DNA from: Parvularculaceae bacterium
GTDB taxonomy: Bacteria > Pseudomonadota > Alphaproteobacteria > Caulobacterales > Parvularculaceae
NCBI GenBank assembly: GCA_028280115.1
Contig: JANQMJ010000016.1
Location: 1 to 64,000 of the forward strand
Direction of reading: 5' to 3'
DNA: 64,000 nucleotides
Translations under genes and position numbers: made by a program
In this document: positions 8,916 to 17,202 of the stretch, piece by piece
How the letters are laid out: the number at the start of each line of letters is the position of its first letter
Position numbering within the stretch: position 1 is the stretch's first letter
Notes under the pieces: model-generated
Seen by the model: only the letters and a program-made list of their open reading frames with translations
What the model was told of the DNA's origin: nothing
Databases searched by the model: none

Positions 8916-9851
8916 ATGAAGCGATTACCGCCCCTTAACGCGCTTCGCGTATTCGAGGTTGCCGCCCGCCATTTAAGTTTTACTAAGGCGTCCGAGGAGC
9001 TCCACGTTACTCCCGGCGCCGTCAGCCAGCAGATCAAGGCGCTGGAGGATTTTCTCCAGACGCCGGTGTTCCGCCGGGAAAAGCGAGCCCTTCTTCTCAC
9101 CGATGAGGGCCAGGCGAGCCTGCCGATCTTGCGCGAAGGCTTCGATAAGCTGGCCGAGGCGGGCAAGATCCTCGCCGCCAAGTCGGATTCGCGCCGCCTG
9201 ACGGTGTCGGTGGCGCCGTCATTCGCCTCGAAATGGCTGGTGCCGCGCCTTGACCGGTTTCAGGAGGCCAACGCCGATATCGACGTATGGGTGTCCGCTG
9301 ACATGGACGTCGTCGATTTCGCTGTCGAGGATGTCGATCTCGCCATCCGTTACGGCGGCGGACGCTATGACGGCTTGATCGTCGAGCACCTGATGGCGGA
9401 GAAGATCGTGCCGGTCTGCGCGCCGCAGCTCTTGACCGGCCAATATCCGCTGAAGTCCCCGGCCGATCTTGTCCATCACACGCTGCTGCACGATTCCAGT
9501 CCGGACAAGGACGAAAGCTGCCCGACCTGGCCCATGTGGCTCAAGGCCGCCGGCGTCTGTCACAAGCAAGGCGAGCGCGGACTGAAGTTCAACCAGTCGA
9601 GCCTCGTCATCGAGGCGGCGGTCGGCGGCAAGGGCGTGGCGCTGGCCAAGGCGGCGCTCGCCCTCGCCGATCTTGAAGCGGGCCGGCTGGTCATTCCCTT
9701 CGACATGACGACGCCGACAGAGTTCGCCTATTATATCGTTCACCCGCCGGCGAAATCGTCTTCGCTTGCGGTCAGGGCGTTTGTCGCCTGGCTGAAGCAT
9801 GAGGCGGCCGGTTCTATCGATGCAACCGAAGCCCAAGAAGCGGCGGCGTAA
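8916..9851 (+). CDS. LysR family transcriptional regulator (GcvA-like)
   Basis: A 311-aa regulator. The winged helix-turn-helix is in the first ~65 residues (LNALRVFEVAARHLSFTKAS followed by HVTPGAVSQQIKALEDFL). The rest is the LysR substrate-binding domain, with VAPSFASKWLVPRLDRF and VDLAIRYGGGRYDGL, which is the GcvA/AmpR-like subgroup rather than classical CysB. It is divergent from the cysG operon and may control it, although members of this subgroup also control amino-acid and beta-lactamase genes. A minus-strand small RNA terminates just after its stop codon. Confidence 0.9.
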   Translation: MKRLPPLNALRVFEVAARHLSFTKASEELHVTPGAVSQQIKALEDFLQTPVFRREKRALLLTDEGQASLPILREGFDKLAEAGKILAAKSDSRRLTVSVAPSFASKWLVPRLDRFQEANADIDVWVSADMDVVDFAVEDVDLAIRYGGGRYDGLIVEHLMAEKIVPVCAPQLLTGQYPLKSPADLVHHTLLHDSSPDKDESCPTWPMWLKAAGVCHKQGERGLKFNQSSLVIEAAVGGKGVALAKAALALADLEAGRLVIPFDMTTPTEFAYYIVHPPAKSSSLAVRAFVAWLKHEAAGSIDATEAQEAAA

Positions 9852-9939
9852 ATAAAAATGCGCCCGCACCTGTTGGGGGAGGACCAGGCGCGGACGCCGA
9901 AAGCGGTCATTCGGGGGGAGAGAATGCGACCGCTGTCGA
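9851..9939 (-). ncRNA. candidate small RNA with two anti-Shine-Dalgarno hairpin loops (CcsR/cuckoo-like)
   Basis: On the minus strand two hairpins follow each other. The first (9902-9934) has arms AGCGGTC..ATTC / GAATGACCGCT and loop TCTCCCCCC. The second (9860-9897) has a 13-bp stem, loop GTCCTCCCCCAA, and is followed by ATTTTTATT, an intrinsic terminator. The second stem closes fully only as minus-strand RNA: two positions are G-U wobbles there but A-C mismatches on the plus strand, which fixes the orientation. Twin hairpins with CCUCC-type loops complementary to ribosome binding sites define the alphaproteobacterial CcsR/'cuckoo' RNAs. A possible promoter lies just upstream. The length would be about 85-90 nt. 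Confidence 0.65.
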
Positions 9940-9945
9940 AAAATG

Positions 9946-9974
9946 ACATTGGCCCGCTATGCGCGGCGATCAAG
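9946..9974 (-). promoter_or_regulatory. possible RpoH-type promoter of the small RNA
   Basis: On the minus strand CTTGATC (9974-9968) is followed after 14 nt by GCCAATGT (9953-9946). This resembles the heat-shock sigma consensus CTTGAAA-N11-16-CCCCATNT, and the predicted start about 7 nt downstream would lie just before the first hairpin. RpoH dependence is known for the Rhodobacter CcsR RNAs. The match is imperfect, so this is a proposal. Confidence 0.35.
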
Positions 9975-10041
9975 AGCGGCGCCCAGGCAAGGCGTTCACA
10001 CTAGCGCGAGCATTCCGTGAGCCGCCGCGCAATGCCGACGT

Positions 10042-10491
10042 TCAATCCGCCGCGGCCGGCGGCGCCAACCCAAGCCGATCGAGACAGTCGCAGACCGCTT
10101 CCGCCGCGAGCATGGTGGACGCATGGCGTTGGGGATAATCGCGCACCGGTTCGAGTGCGGCGAATTCGCGCCAGCGCTCGCCGGCCGGGGGCGGACCGTT
10201 TTCCTTCAGCATCGCGCGCAATTCATCGCGCAGGCGATAAAGCGCCGCCGGCGCCGCGCCGATAATGTTGCGCGCGATGATCGATGCGGCCGCCTGCCCC
10301 AGCGCGCAGGCGCGCGCTTCCATGCCGAATTCGGCAACCGCGCCGTCCTTCACGACCAGATCGACTTCAACCGTCGAGCCGCACACGCGGCTCTCCTTTT
10401 TGGCGCTGGCCTGAGGCGTATCGAGACGGCGCGCCGGGGGGATCGCCGCCGCCGCGTCGAGAATGCCGCCAGCGTAAAGGTCGCTAATCAT
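10042..10491 (-). CDS. iron-sulfur cluster scaffold-like protein (NifU/IscU N-terminal domain)
   Basis: The 149-aa protein matches the IscU/NifU N-terminal fold: SRVCGSTVEVDL carries the first cluster Cys (37) and EARACALGQAAASI the second (62). The third ligand region, normally H/R-C-S/A-x-L, reads RHASTMLAAEAV with Ala at 124, so the third conserved Cys is missing; C134 and C136 lie nearby. This is common in alphaproteobacterial COG0822 members of unsettled role, so it may not be a true scaffold. It starts 20 bp after the pirin gene stop and is probably cotranscribed with it. Confidence 0.8.
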   Translation of the reverse strand: MISDLYAGGILDAAAAIPPARRLDTPQASAKKESRVCGSTVEVDLVVKDGAVAEFGMEARACALGQAAASIIARNIIGAAPAALYRLRDELRAMLKENGPPPAGERWREFAALEPVRDYPQRHASTMLAAEAVCDCLDRLGLAPPAAAD

Positions 10492-10511
10492 GGCCCCTTT
10501 GTCGCGCGTTT

Positions 10512-11210
10512 TTATGCCAAATCAAACAGCAGGATTTCGCTGTCGGCGAGCGCCTTAAAGGAAACGGCGTCCTCGCCTTCGATTTTGGCACCGTCGCCGG
10601 CCTGCATGATCGAGCCTTCGGGCAATTCAATCCCGCCCTTGGCGACCTGCAGCCAGCCGAAGCGTCCGGGCGCGAAGCTATGACGCAGCGCTTCGCCTTC
10701 TTTGACCAGAGCGGCGTAAAGATCGGCGTCCTGATGGATCCGGATCGAATTGTCGCGGCCGTTCCCGGACGCGACAAGCTTGAGCGCACCGTTACGAGCA
10801 TCGCCGATTTTGCGCTCTTCATAACGGGGCGTTGCGCCCTTTTTGTCAGGCAGGATCCAGATCTGATAGAGATGCAGCGGTTCTTCGTCCGACGCATTGA
10901 ACTCGCTGTGTTCGACGCCGGTTCCCGCGCTCATATACTGGACCATGCCGGGTTTTATGATTCCGCCGCCGCCGGTTGAATCCTTGTGCGCCACCGCCCC
11001 CTCGAGGACATAGGTGATGATTTCCATGTCGCGATGAGGATGGGTCGCAAAGCCCGCGCCGGGATTGATGCGGTCTTCATTGATGACCCGCAGGGACCTA
11101 AAGCCCATATGGTCGGGGTGACGGTAGCCGGCGAACGAAAAGGTGTGACGCGCATCGAGCCAGCCATGATTGGCGTGGCCGCGATCGGCGCTCTTGCGAA
11201 TGGCGATCAT
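10512..11210 (-). CDS. pirin family protein
   Basis: A 232-aa bicupin. The conserved motif GFATHPHRDMEIITYVLEG supplies the first-cupin metal His residues, with the later VEHSEFN His and the glutamate of the same cupin. The C-terminal cupin ends ILLFDLA. Pirin-family enzymes such as E. coli YhhW act as quercetin 2,3-dioxygenases in vitro; the physiological role is unclear. It is probably cotranscribed with the downstream IscU-like gene. The start MIAIRKS is in good agreement with the family. Confidence 0.9.
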   Translation of the reverse strand: MIAIRKSADRGHANHGWLDARHTFSFAGYRHPDHMGFRSLRVINEDRINPGAGFATHPHRDMEIITYVLEGAVAHKDSTGGGGIIKPGMVQYMSAGTGVEHSEFNASDEEPLHLYQIWILPDKKGATPRYEERKIGDARNGALKLVASGNGRDNSIRIHQDADLYAALVKEGEALRHSFAPGRFGWLQVAKGGIELPEGSIMQAGDGAKIEGEDAVSFKALADSEILLFDLA

Positions 11211-11289
11211 ATAAACTCCTCACCAGGCCCCGATCGACAGGCGGGCCCGGGCCGGCGAACTTGCAACCGCTGAAACGGCTGAAATGATA

Positions 11290-11333
11290 ATTAGCGCGTC
11301 CGCCGGTTCCCGTCCGGCGAACTCGCGCGCGGG
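11290..11333. repeat. dispersed repeat family 1, copy A
   Basis: A 44-bp block beginning ATTAGCGCG and containing the hairpin CGCCGG..CCGGCG matches 50496-50539 at 42 of 44 positions. It is a small hairpin-forming intergenic repeat. Confidence 0.8.
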
Positions 11334-11412
11334 GCGCGAAGGCGGTCGAATAATGACATCGGTCGTAATTCGCAAACCCTTGTTCATCATCGCCGATTTG
11401 GAGAGTTTCCTT

Positions 11413-11680
11413 GTTTCAAGCCAAAAATTCCCAAATGTGGGGCGCCACTTAATTGTTTCGCGTCATCCCGTGCGCGCCCGGCTTGTTTTCCGCACGCTTT
11501 CCATCGTCATCCCGTGCGCGCTGCAGCGATTTATCGCTGCTGCGCCGACACGGGATGACGGCGAGGTGTGTTTTAACGTTCGAGTTCATCATGGCCGGCA
11601 TTATACGGCCGTTCCGAAGGTGTTCGATATCTATCGACGCAATGCGGGTTTCAAGGCCGAATACCCTCCTGGGGTTGTAT
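11413..11680. repeat. dispersed repeat family 2, copy A
   Basis: The unit starts with TTTCAAGC..AAATGTGGGGCGCCA, holds GTCATCCCG/CGGGATGAC inverted arms in its middle, and ends with a 96-bp block (11585-11680) that is identical at 90 of 96 positions to 40423-40518. The second copy is longer because of extra sequence in the middle. Its nature (MITE-like or RNA-derived) is not known. Confidence 0.8.
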
Positions 11681-11764
11681 TAGTGGACCTATGTTCAACT
11701 TATCCATGCGCGCCGTTCAAGGGGCGTCTGCCAAAGCCCGCAACCGACCCTAGCGTCCGCGCGC

Positions 11765-13138
11765 TCAAGCCCGTCGCCAGGTCGCGCCGTCGGGCCCGTC
11801 CTCGATGACGATCCCTTTCGCCGCCAGGTCGTCGCGGATTGCATCGGCGCGCGCAAAATCCTTCGCCTTGCGTGCGGCGGCGCGCTCGGCGAGCAGCGCC
11901 TCGATTTCCTCCGCTGTCGGACCGTCGGCGGCCTCGCCCTTGAACCACTCATCCGGCGCGACATTTAAAAAGCCCATCAAACGCCCGGCGGCGCGCAGGC
12001 GCGCAATCGCGTTCGCCCGCGCCTCACCCTCCATCTGACTGGCAATGTCGCGCAACTCATGCAGGCCCGCATAGGCTTCCGGCGTGTTGAGGTCGTCTTC
12101 CAGCGCCAGGACGACGCTTTCGGGCGCGGCGCCAGTTTCGTCGCTAAATGGAATTTCCTCCAGCAGGCGATAAAACCGGTCGAGTTGACGCCGTGACTGT
12201 TTGAGCAGGTCCTCGCTCCATTCCAGAGGCTGGCGGTAATGAGCCGAAAGGAGCGCCCAGCGAATGACTTCGCCGGGCCAGTCCTTCAAAAGGTCATGGG
12301 CGAGAACGACATTGCCCAGGGATTTGGACATCTTATCGCTCCCCATGCGGAGGAAGCCGTTATGGACCCAGTAACGCGCCAGCGGCGCGCCGTCATGGGC
12401 GCAGGCGCTCTGGGCGATTTCGTTTTCATGATGGGGAAAGCGCAAATCCTGGCCGCCGCCGTGAATGTCGACGGTATTGCCGAATTCGCTCTCGATCATT
12501 ACCGAGCATTCCAGATGCCAGCCCGGCCGGCCGCGCCCCCAGGGGCTGTCCCAGCCCGGTTCGCCATCCTTTGAGGGCTTCCACAGCACGAAATCGGCCG
12601 GGTTCTTTTTATAGGGCGCAACCTCGACCCGCGCGCCGGCGATCATTTCATCCCGATCGGCGCCGGAGAGTTTTCCATAATCTTCAAACCTGTCGACGGC
12701 GAACAGGACATGGCCTTCGGCGGCGTAGGCCGCCCCGTTTTCGACCAGGCCCTCGATCATGGCGATCATCGGCGCGATGTGATCGGTCGCCGCCGGCTCC
12801 AAACTCGGCGGCAGCGCGCCCAGCGCGGCCATGTCGTCGCGATAGATTTGCGCGAACTTTTTCGTAATCGCGGCGATGGGCTCGCCGGTTTCCTGCGCCG
12901 CCTTGATGATCTTGTCGTCGATATCGGTGACGTTGCGCGCATAGACAACATGGGCGTCGCCATAGCGCCGGCGCAACACGCGATAGAGCAAATCGAAGAC
13001 CACCGCGGCGCGCGCATTGCCGATATGGGCGTAGTTATAGACGGTCGGCCCGCAGACATACATGGTCACCCGGTAGGGATCGGCCGGTTCGAAGACGCGT
13101 TTTTCCCGCGCCATGGTGTCGTAAAGGCTCAGCGGCAT
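11765..13138 (-). CDS. cysS: cysteine--tRNA ligase
   Basis: The 457-aa class I synthetase charges tRNA-Cys. It shows the N-terminal YVCGPTVYNYAHIGNARA, containing the HIGH-type motif (38-41), zinc-ligand segments such as WHLECSVM and FPHHENEIAQS, and the KMSKSLGN loop near residue 270. The length is typical. It lies in a monocistronic position, divergent from a MATE exporter gene across 130 bp. Confidence 0.97.
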   Translation of the reverse strand: MPLSLYDTMAREKRVFEPADPYRVTMYVCGPTVYNYAHIGNARAAVVFDLLYRVLRRRYGDAHVVYARNVTDIDDKIIKAAQETGEPIAAITKKFAQIYRDDMAALGALPPSLEPAATDHIAPMIAMIEGLVENGAAYAAEGHVLFAVDRFEDYGKLSGADRDEMIAGARVEVAPYKKNPADFVLWKPSKDGEPGWDSPWGRGRPGWHLECSVMIESEFGNTVDIHGGGQDLRFPHHENEIAQSACAHDGAPLARYWVHNGFLRMGSDKMSKSLGNVVLAHDLLKDWPGEVIRWALLSAHYRQPLEWSEDLLKQSRRQLDRFYRLLEEIPFSDETGAAPESVVLALEDDLNTPEAYAGLHELRDIASQMEGEARANAIARLRAAGRLMGFLNVAPDEWFKGEAADGPTAEEIEALLAERAAARKAKDFARADAIRDDLAAKGIVIEDGPDGATWRRA

Positions 13139-13268
13139 GGGGGTCTGTCCTTGCTCGCCCGTGTGCTAACCGCGCCGGGACGATTGTGCAATCGAGAACA
13201 TCCCGTCAGGCGCCAGTCCAATGCAAGCGGGATGACTTTGCCGCCATAGCAGGTTAAGGGCCGCGCCC

Positions 13269-14627
13269 ATGTCCGCCGCCGCGTCGCCCGTCGTTTCCTA
13301 CAAACGCATCCTGCAACTGGCCTGGCCGGCTTCGGTCGCCGCGTCGGTGACGCCGCTGCTGGGCGCGGTCGACGTTTGGGCGCTGGCCCAGTCGGATCGT
13401 CCGCTCGACATCGCCGCGGTGGGGCTGGGCTCGATCATCTTCTCGCTCGCCTACTGGTCTTTCGGTTTCATCCGCATGAGCGTCGCCGGACTGACCGCCC
13501 AGGCCGCCGGGGCCGAGGACGAAGCCGAAGCGCGCGCGTCGCTGGTCCGCGGCGCGGCCATCGGCGGCGGCGTGGGACTGGCGTTGGTGTTGTTGCAGTA
13601 CCCGATCGGCCATTATTCCTTTCAACTCCTCGCCATCGGTTCGGACGCAAGCCGGACGACGTTCGAGTCTGCGGAACAGTATTTCGCCATTCGCATCTGG
13701 GGCGCGCCCTTCGCGCTTGCGTCCTACGCCGCCTTCGGCTGGATGACCGCGCGCGAGCGGACCGATTATCTGATGGCCGTCAGCATTTTGATGACCGGCC
13801 TTAACATCGTGCTCGATTACTGGTTCGTGGTGGGGTTCGGCTGGGGCGCGGCGGGCGTCGCGGCGGGAACGCTGATCGCCGAAATCGCCGGCTTTATCGC
13901 CTGTCTTGCGTTCGTCGCGCTGATCTTGCGGCGCCATGGCGGGCTCGCCGCGCATTGGCGCATGGCGCATCTTCTGGCGCCGGACAAGATCCGCCGCACG
14001 GTCTCGATCAATGTCGACATTTTCATCCGCACGGTTTTGCTCGCCTTTTCGTTTTCCTGGTTTGTCCAGCGCAGCGGCGCTTTCGGCGATGTGGCGCTGG
14101 CGGCCAATCAGGTTTTGTTGCAGCTGTTTTTGTTCACCGGCCTCGCGCTCGACGGCACCGCCATCGCCGCGGAAACCCTGGTGGGCCGGGCCGTCGGCGC
14201 GCGCGACAAGGCCTTAGGTGCGGCGCGCTATGCGTCCGCGGTGCGGCGCACATTCATTCTCGCGATTTTCGCAGCGCTCGTCTTCGTCGTCTTTTACTGG
14301 GCCGCCGATGACGTGCTGATCGGTCTTTTAACGCCGGAAGGCGAACTGCGCCGCGCGGCCCACGCCTATATGCCCTGGGTGATTATCAGCCCCCTGATCG
14401 TCGTGATCGGCTTTCAACTCGACGGCATTTTCATCGGCGCAACCCGGGTGCGCGAAATGCGCAATTCGATGATCGTATCCGCGTTCGTCTTCATCGCGGC
14501 GTCGCTTTTCCTCGCCGACCGCTTTGGCAATCACGGCCTGTGGGCGGCGTTTTCGATGTATTTCCTGTTAAGAGCGGCGACGCTGGGGATTTACCTGCCG
14601 CGGATCAAGTCGGCGTTCGTCAATTAG
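13269..14627 (+). CDS. MATE family efflux transporter (DinF-like)
   Basis: A 452-aa inner-membrane protein with about 12 predicted hydrophobic segments arranged as two homologous halves. The N-terminal segment KRILQLAWPASVAASVTPLL and the central ASYAAFGWMTARERT region resemble DinF-type MATE antiporters, which export drugs or metabolites using Na+ or H+ gradients. The substrate is unknown. The 3' side carries an intergenic repeat before the convergent pyrD. Confidence 0.88.
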   Translation: MSAAASPVVSYKRILQLAWPASVAASVTPLLGAVDVWALAQSDRPLDIAAVGLGSIIFSLAYWSFGFIRMSVAGLTAQAAGAEDEAEARASLVRGAAIGGGVGLALVLLQYPIGHYSFQLLAIGSDASRTTFESAEQYFAIRIWGAPFALASYAAFGWMTARERTDYLMAVSILMTGLNIVLDYWFVVGFGWGAAGVAAGTLIAEIAGFIACLAFVALILRRHGGLAAHWRMAHLLAPDKIRRTVSINVDIFIRTVLLAFSFSWFVQRSGAFGDVALAANQVLLQLFLFTGLALDGTAIAAETLVGRAVGARDKALGAARYASAVRRTFILAIFAALVFVVFYWAADDVLIGLLTPEGELRRAAHAYMPWVIISPLIVVIGFQLDGIFIGATRVREMRNSMIVSAFVFIAASLFLADRFGNHGLWAAFSMYFLLRAATLGIYLPRIKSAFVN

Positions 14628-14652
14628 CGCAGCGGGTGAAAAACAGGAATCG

Positions 14653-14780
14653 CTTCATCCTGAGGAGAAATTTTTCCTTCGTCCTTCGTGACAAGCCGAA
14701 GTTTATCCTCGGGCTGGCCTTCGGCCAGGCCCGGGGGGCTTCCTCAGGATGAAGGAAAAATTTCGTCACGAAGGACGAAG
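14653..14780. repeat. intergenic repeat with three separately inverted modules
   Basis: Between the MATE gene and pyrD, three blocks of a left unit (14653-14666, 14668-14677, 14677-14692) each reappear as exact reverse complements in a right unit (14741-14754, 14754-14763, 14765-14780), including 14-bp and 16-bp perfect arms. The order of blocks is kept rather than reversed, so this is not one simple hairpin. It may also act in termination of the convergent genes. Confidence 0.75.
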
Positions 14781-14805
14781 CGGTGTACATTAATCGCCCG
14801 AAGGT

Positions 14806-15861
14806 CTAACCGCCTGCGCCGACGGCATCAGCAACGGTCTTAAACCCGTCCACATCAAGAAGCGCCGGCAGGTCGCGCACTATCCGCGCCGGCAGGCCCG
14901 GGCCTTCATAGACCATGGCGGTGTAGAGCTGGACCAGCGCGGCGCCGGCGAGGATTTTGTCATACGCGTCCCGCGCCGAAAAGACGCCGCCGACGCCGAT
15001 CAGCGGGACTTCGCCTTTGAGCGCGGCGAAAAATTCGGCGAGGAGCGCCGTTGCGGGCGCAAACAGCGGCGCGCCCGAAAGCCCGCCCGCCTCCTGGGCG
15101 CACGCGCTTTTCAGATCGGCCGGTCTGGCAATCGTCGTATTGGAAACGATCAAACCCTCAAGGTTCATTTCGCGCGCGACCGCCGCGATATCGGCCTTGT
15201 CTTCATCGGTGAGGTCCGGCGCGATTTTCAAAAACACCGGCGTTTGCGGCGCGGCTTCGTTGCGCGCGGCGATGACCTGTTCCATCAGATCCGACAACGC
15301 CGTCTTATCCTGCAGCGCCCTGAGCCCCGGCGTGTTGGGCGAGGAAATATTGACCGTATAAAAATCAACCAGCCCCGCGAGGATCTTAACGCCCTTGACG
15401 TAATCCTCGATACGGTCGGCGCTGTCCTTGTTGGCCCCGAGATTGGCCCCGACAACGCCGCGCCGTCCGCGCCGGCGCAATCGCGCGGCGACGGGGATCA
15501 GGCCGTCGCTGTTAAAGCCGTAGCGATTAATCACGGCGCGGTCTTCGCGCAGACGAAACACCCGCGGGCGCGGATTGCCCGGCTGCGCGCGCGGCGTCAC
15601 GGCGCCGATCTCGACAAAACCGAAGCCGAGATTGAGCATGGCGCCCGGGACTTCCGCGTTCTTGTCGAAACCGGCGGCAAGGCCCAGGGGATTGGGAAAA
15701 TCGATCCCGGCGACGCGAACGGCAAGTCGGGAATCGCCAACCGATAATTTCGGCCCAACGCCCGCCTTCAGCATGCGGATGGTCGTCCGGTGCGCGGTTT
15801 CAGCGTCGAGCGCGGTCAGCGCCCGCGTTCCCAGTCCGGCGAGTACGAGAAGCGGCCTCAC
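14806..15861 (-). CDS. pyrD: dihydroorotate dehydrogenase (quinone), class 2
   Basis: The 351-aa FMN enzyme oxidises dihydroorotate to orotate in pyrimidine synthesis, passing electrons to quinone at the membrane. It has the class 2 N-terminal extension, [17 protein letters not shown], the [13 protein letters not shown] segment with the catalytic Ser region and [20 protein letters not shown] near the C-terminus. It overlaps the upstream DUF952 gene by 4 bp, as in many alphaproteobacterial genomes. Confidence 0.95.
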   Translation of the reverse strand: MRPLLVLAGLGTRALTALDAETAHRTTIRMLKAGVGPKLSVGDSRLAVRVAGIDFPNPLGLAAGFDKNAEVPGAMLNLGFGFVEIGAVTPRAQPGNPRPRVFRLREDRAVINRYGFNSDGLIPVAARLRRRGRRGVVGANLGANKDSADRIEDYVKGVKILAGLVDFYTVNISSPNTPGLRALQDKTALSDLMEQVIAARNEAAPQTPVFLKIAPDLTDEDKADIAAVAREMNLEGLIVSNTTIARPADLKSACAQEAGGLSGAPLFAPATALLAEFFAALKGEVPLIGVGGVFSARDAYDKILAGAALVQLYTAMVYEGPGLPARIVRDLPALLDVDGFKTVADAVGAGG

Positions 15862-16217
15862 ACCGGCGCTCCAAAGCGAAAGCCGTCTTCGCCGCGCTCA
15901 AGACGAATGGCTTGGGCCACATGATCGGCGCGCAGCGTTCCATAAAGATGCGGAAAATCGCCCCCGCGCTTCGGCGCCAGTTCGAATTTCACCTTGTCTT
16001 TTATCCTCTCCAAGGGGATTTCCAGCGCCAGCAAGTCGTCAGCATCGGCAAAATGAAGCCGCGCCGTTTCCAGCGCCTGGGCTTTTGTCGAAAGATGAAC
16101 AAAGCCGTCGCGCACGTCGATGTCGCGCAGGGGAATAACGCCTGAGGCTTTGCCGGCTTCCCATTCTTCAGGCGTCGCCAGGCGATAGGCGCATTCCGGT
16201 TCCGGGTTTTCCCGCAT
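15858..16217 (-). CDS. DUF952 domain-containing protein
   Basis: A 119-aa protein with [37 protein letters not shown] and [14 protein letters not shown], which are hallmarks of DUF952. The function is unknown. It overlaps pyrD by 4 bp, so the two are cotranslated. Confidence 0.87.
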   Translation of the reverse strand: MRENPEPECAYRLATPEEWEAGKASGVIPLRDIDVRDGFVHLSTKAQALETARLHFADADDLLALEIPLERIKDKVKFELAPKRGGDFPHLYGTLRADHVAQAIRLERGEDGFRFGAPV

Positions 16218-16322
16218 GATCTTCCCTTACAGCGTTGCTGAAAAATTGGAACCAGGCGTTGCCCCATCCTCGTGAGGGTGAGCGCTTTTTAAGTCTGGCG
16301 GCAAACGCCGCATCAAAGACGA

Positions 16323-17078
16323 TTACGGCTGGGCGTCAATAAACGCCCGTTCGGCCGCACGTCCCTGGGCGATGGCCGCCTGAAAGGCCTGCGCCAGAGC
16401 CTGAACGTCCTGCTCGAACGCGTTTTGCGGCGGATGCGCCAGGGCTGCGTCAAGCGCTGCTAGAGCGTCGGCGCGCCATGCCTCCCGGTCGTGCGCCAGC
16501 AAACGCAGGGCGCACTCATAGGCGATGGGAATATTGTCGGGCGCGGCGGCGCGCGCGGCGATGAACTCGCGATAGCCAAGGTCCGCATCGGCGTCATAGA
16601 CGTCCCCGCCCCCGCGCCGGGCCACTTCCAGGCGCCAGGCGGCCGAGGTGGAAAGCGTCCAGGGGTTTTCCGGTTCGAGCGCCAGCGCCGCATCGAGGCG
16701 GTCGCGCGCCCGCTGCGCCAGCCCCAGCACGAAGGCTTTCCACGCCGCCATGCGCGCGCCGCGCTGGGCGAGCGCGATCGCGCCCTGAAGATGGCCTTCG
16801 AGCAGAAGGGGATCGGCGGTAACGGCGTCCTCGGCGAATTCAAAGGCGCGCTTGGCCGCTTTGCGCGCCTTTGCTTTATCGGTGTCTAGATAGGCCTGGG
16901 CATTGAGCGCGCGGGCGGCGAGCGCGAGATTTTCCGCGCCGCCGGCCGTCGCCGCCGCGTCTGCGGCCGCTTCATATTCGCCTGACCGGTGAAGATTAAG
17001 GGCGCCTGCATCCAGCGCCGCCAGCGCGGACGCGAACAACAAAGCAGCCGCCGCCAGGAAAGAAAACGCGTGTTTCAC
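16323..17078 (-). CDS. exported TPR-like protein of unknown function
   Basis: A 251-aa protein. The GTG at 17078 is preferred: it follows AAAGG and gives a clean signal peptide, VKHAFSFLAAAALLFASALA. The longer frame with MMKNLAGS adds a basic, non-signal extension. The mature part is Ala-rich helical repeat sequence, with segments such as LALEPENPWTLSTSAAWRLE and PDNIPIAYECALRLLAHD, consistent with TPR-like repeats. It is probably periplasmic; the partner is unknown. Confidence 0.7.
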   Translation of the reverse strand: MKHAFSFLAAAALLFASALAALDAGALNLHRSGEYEAAADAAATAGGAENLALAARALNAQAYLDTDKAKARKAAKRAFEFAEDAVTADPLLLEGHLQGAIALAQRGARMAAWKAFVLGLAQRARDRLDAALALEPENPWTLSTSAAWRLEVARRGGGDVYDADADLGYREFIAARAAAPDNIPIAYECALRLLAHDREAWRADALAALDAALAHPPQNAFEQDVQALAQAFQAAIAQGRAAERAFIDAQP

Positions 17079-17202
17079 ATGGACGCCTTTCGTCGCTCGC
17101 CGCCGGCGCGACGATCCTAGCCTCGAACCGGCAAGATTTTTCATCACAATCCCGGCGCCGCTTTAACTGGATCACGAACGCAAAACCCGTCAGGCTGCGC
17201 CC

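Larger units (their letters stand above)
11211..11764. other. 554-bp gene-free region made largely of dispersed repeats
   Basis: No convincing gene is present between the pirin gene and cysS. The stretch holds a 44-bp repeat (11290-11333) shared with 50496-50539, and a longer repeat (11413-11680) shared with 40166-40518. Short frames here are not conserved between the copies. Confidence 0.7.

Noticed and set aside
9860..9934. Tandem hairpins as a CRISPR fragment or attenuator of the LysR gene.
   Set aside because: The arms differ in sequence, there are no repeat-spacer units, and wobble pairs plus the U-tract fix a minus-strand RNA.
11591..11683. Short frame MAGIIRP... present in both copies of the long repeat.
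   Set aside because: The stop codon is not kept between the copies (copy B reads on), so conservation follows the repeat DNA, not a peptide.
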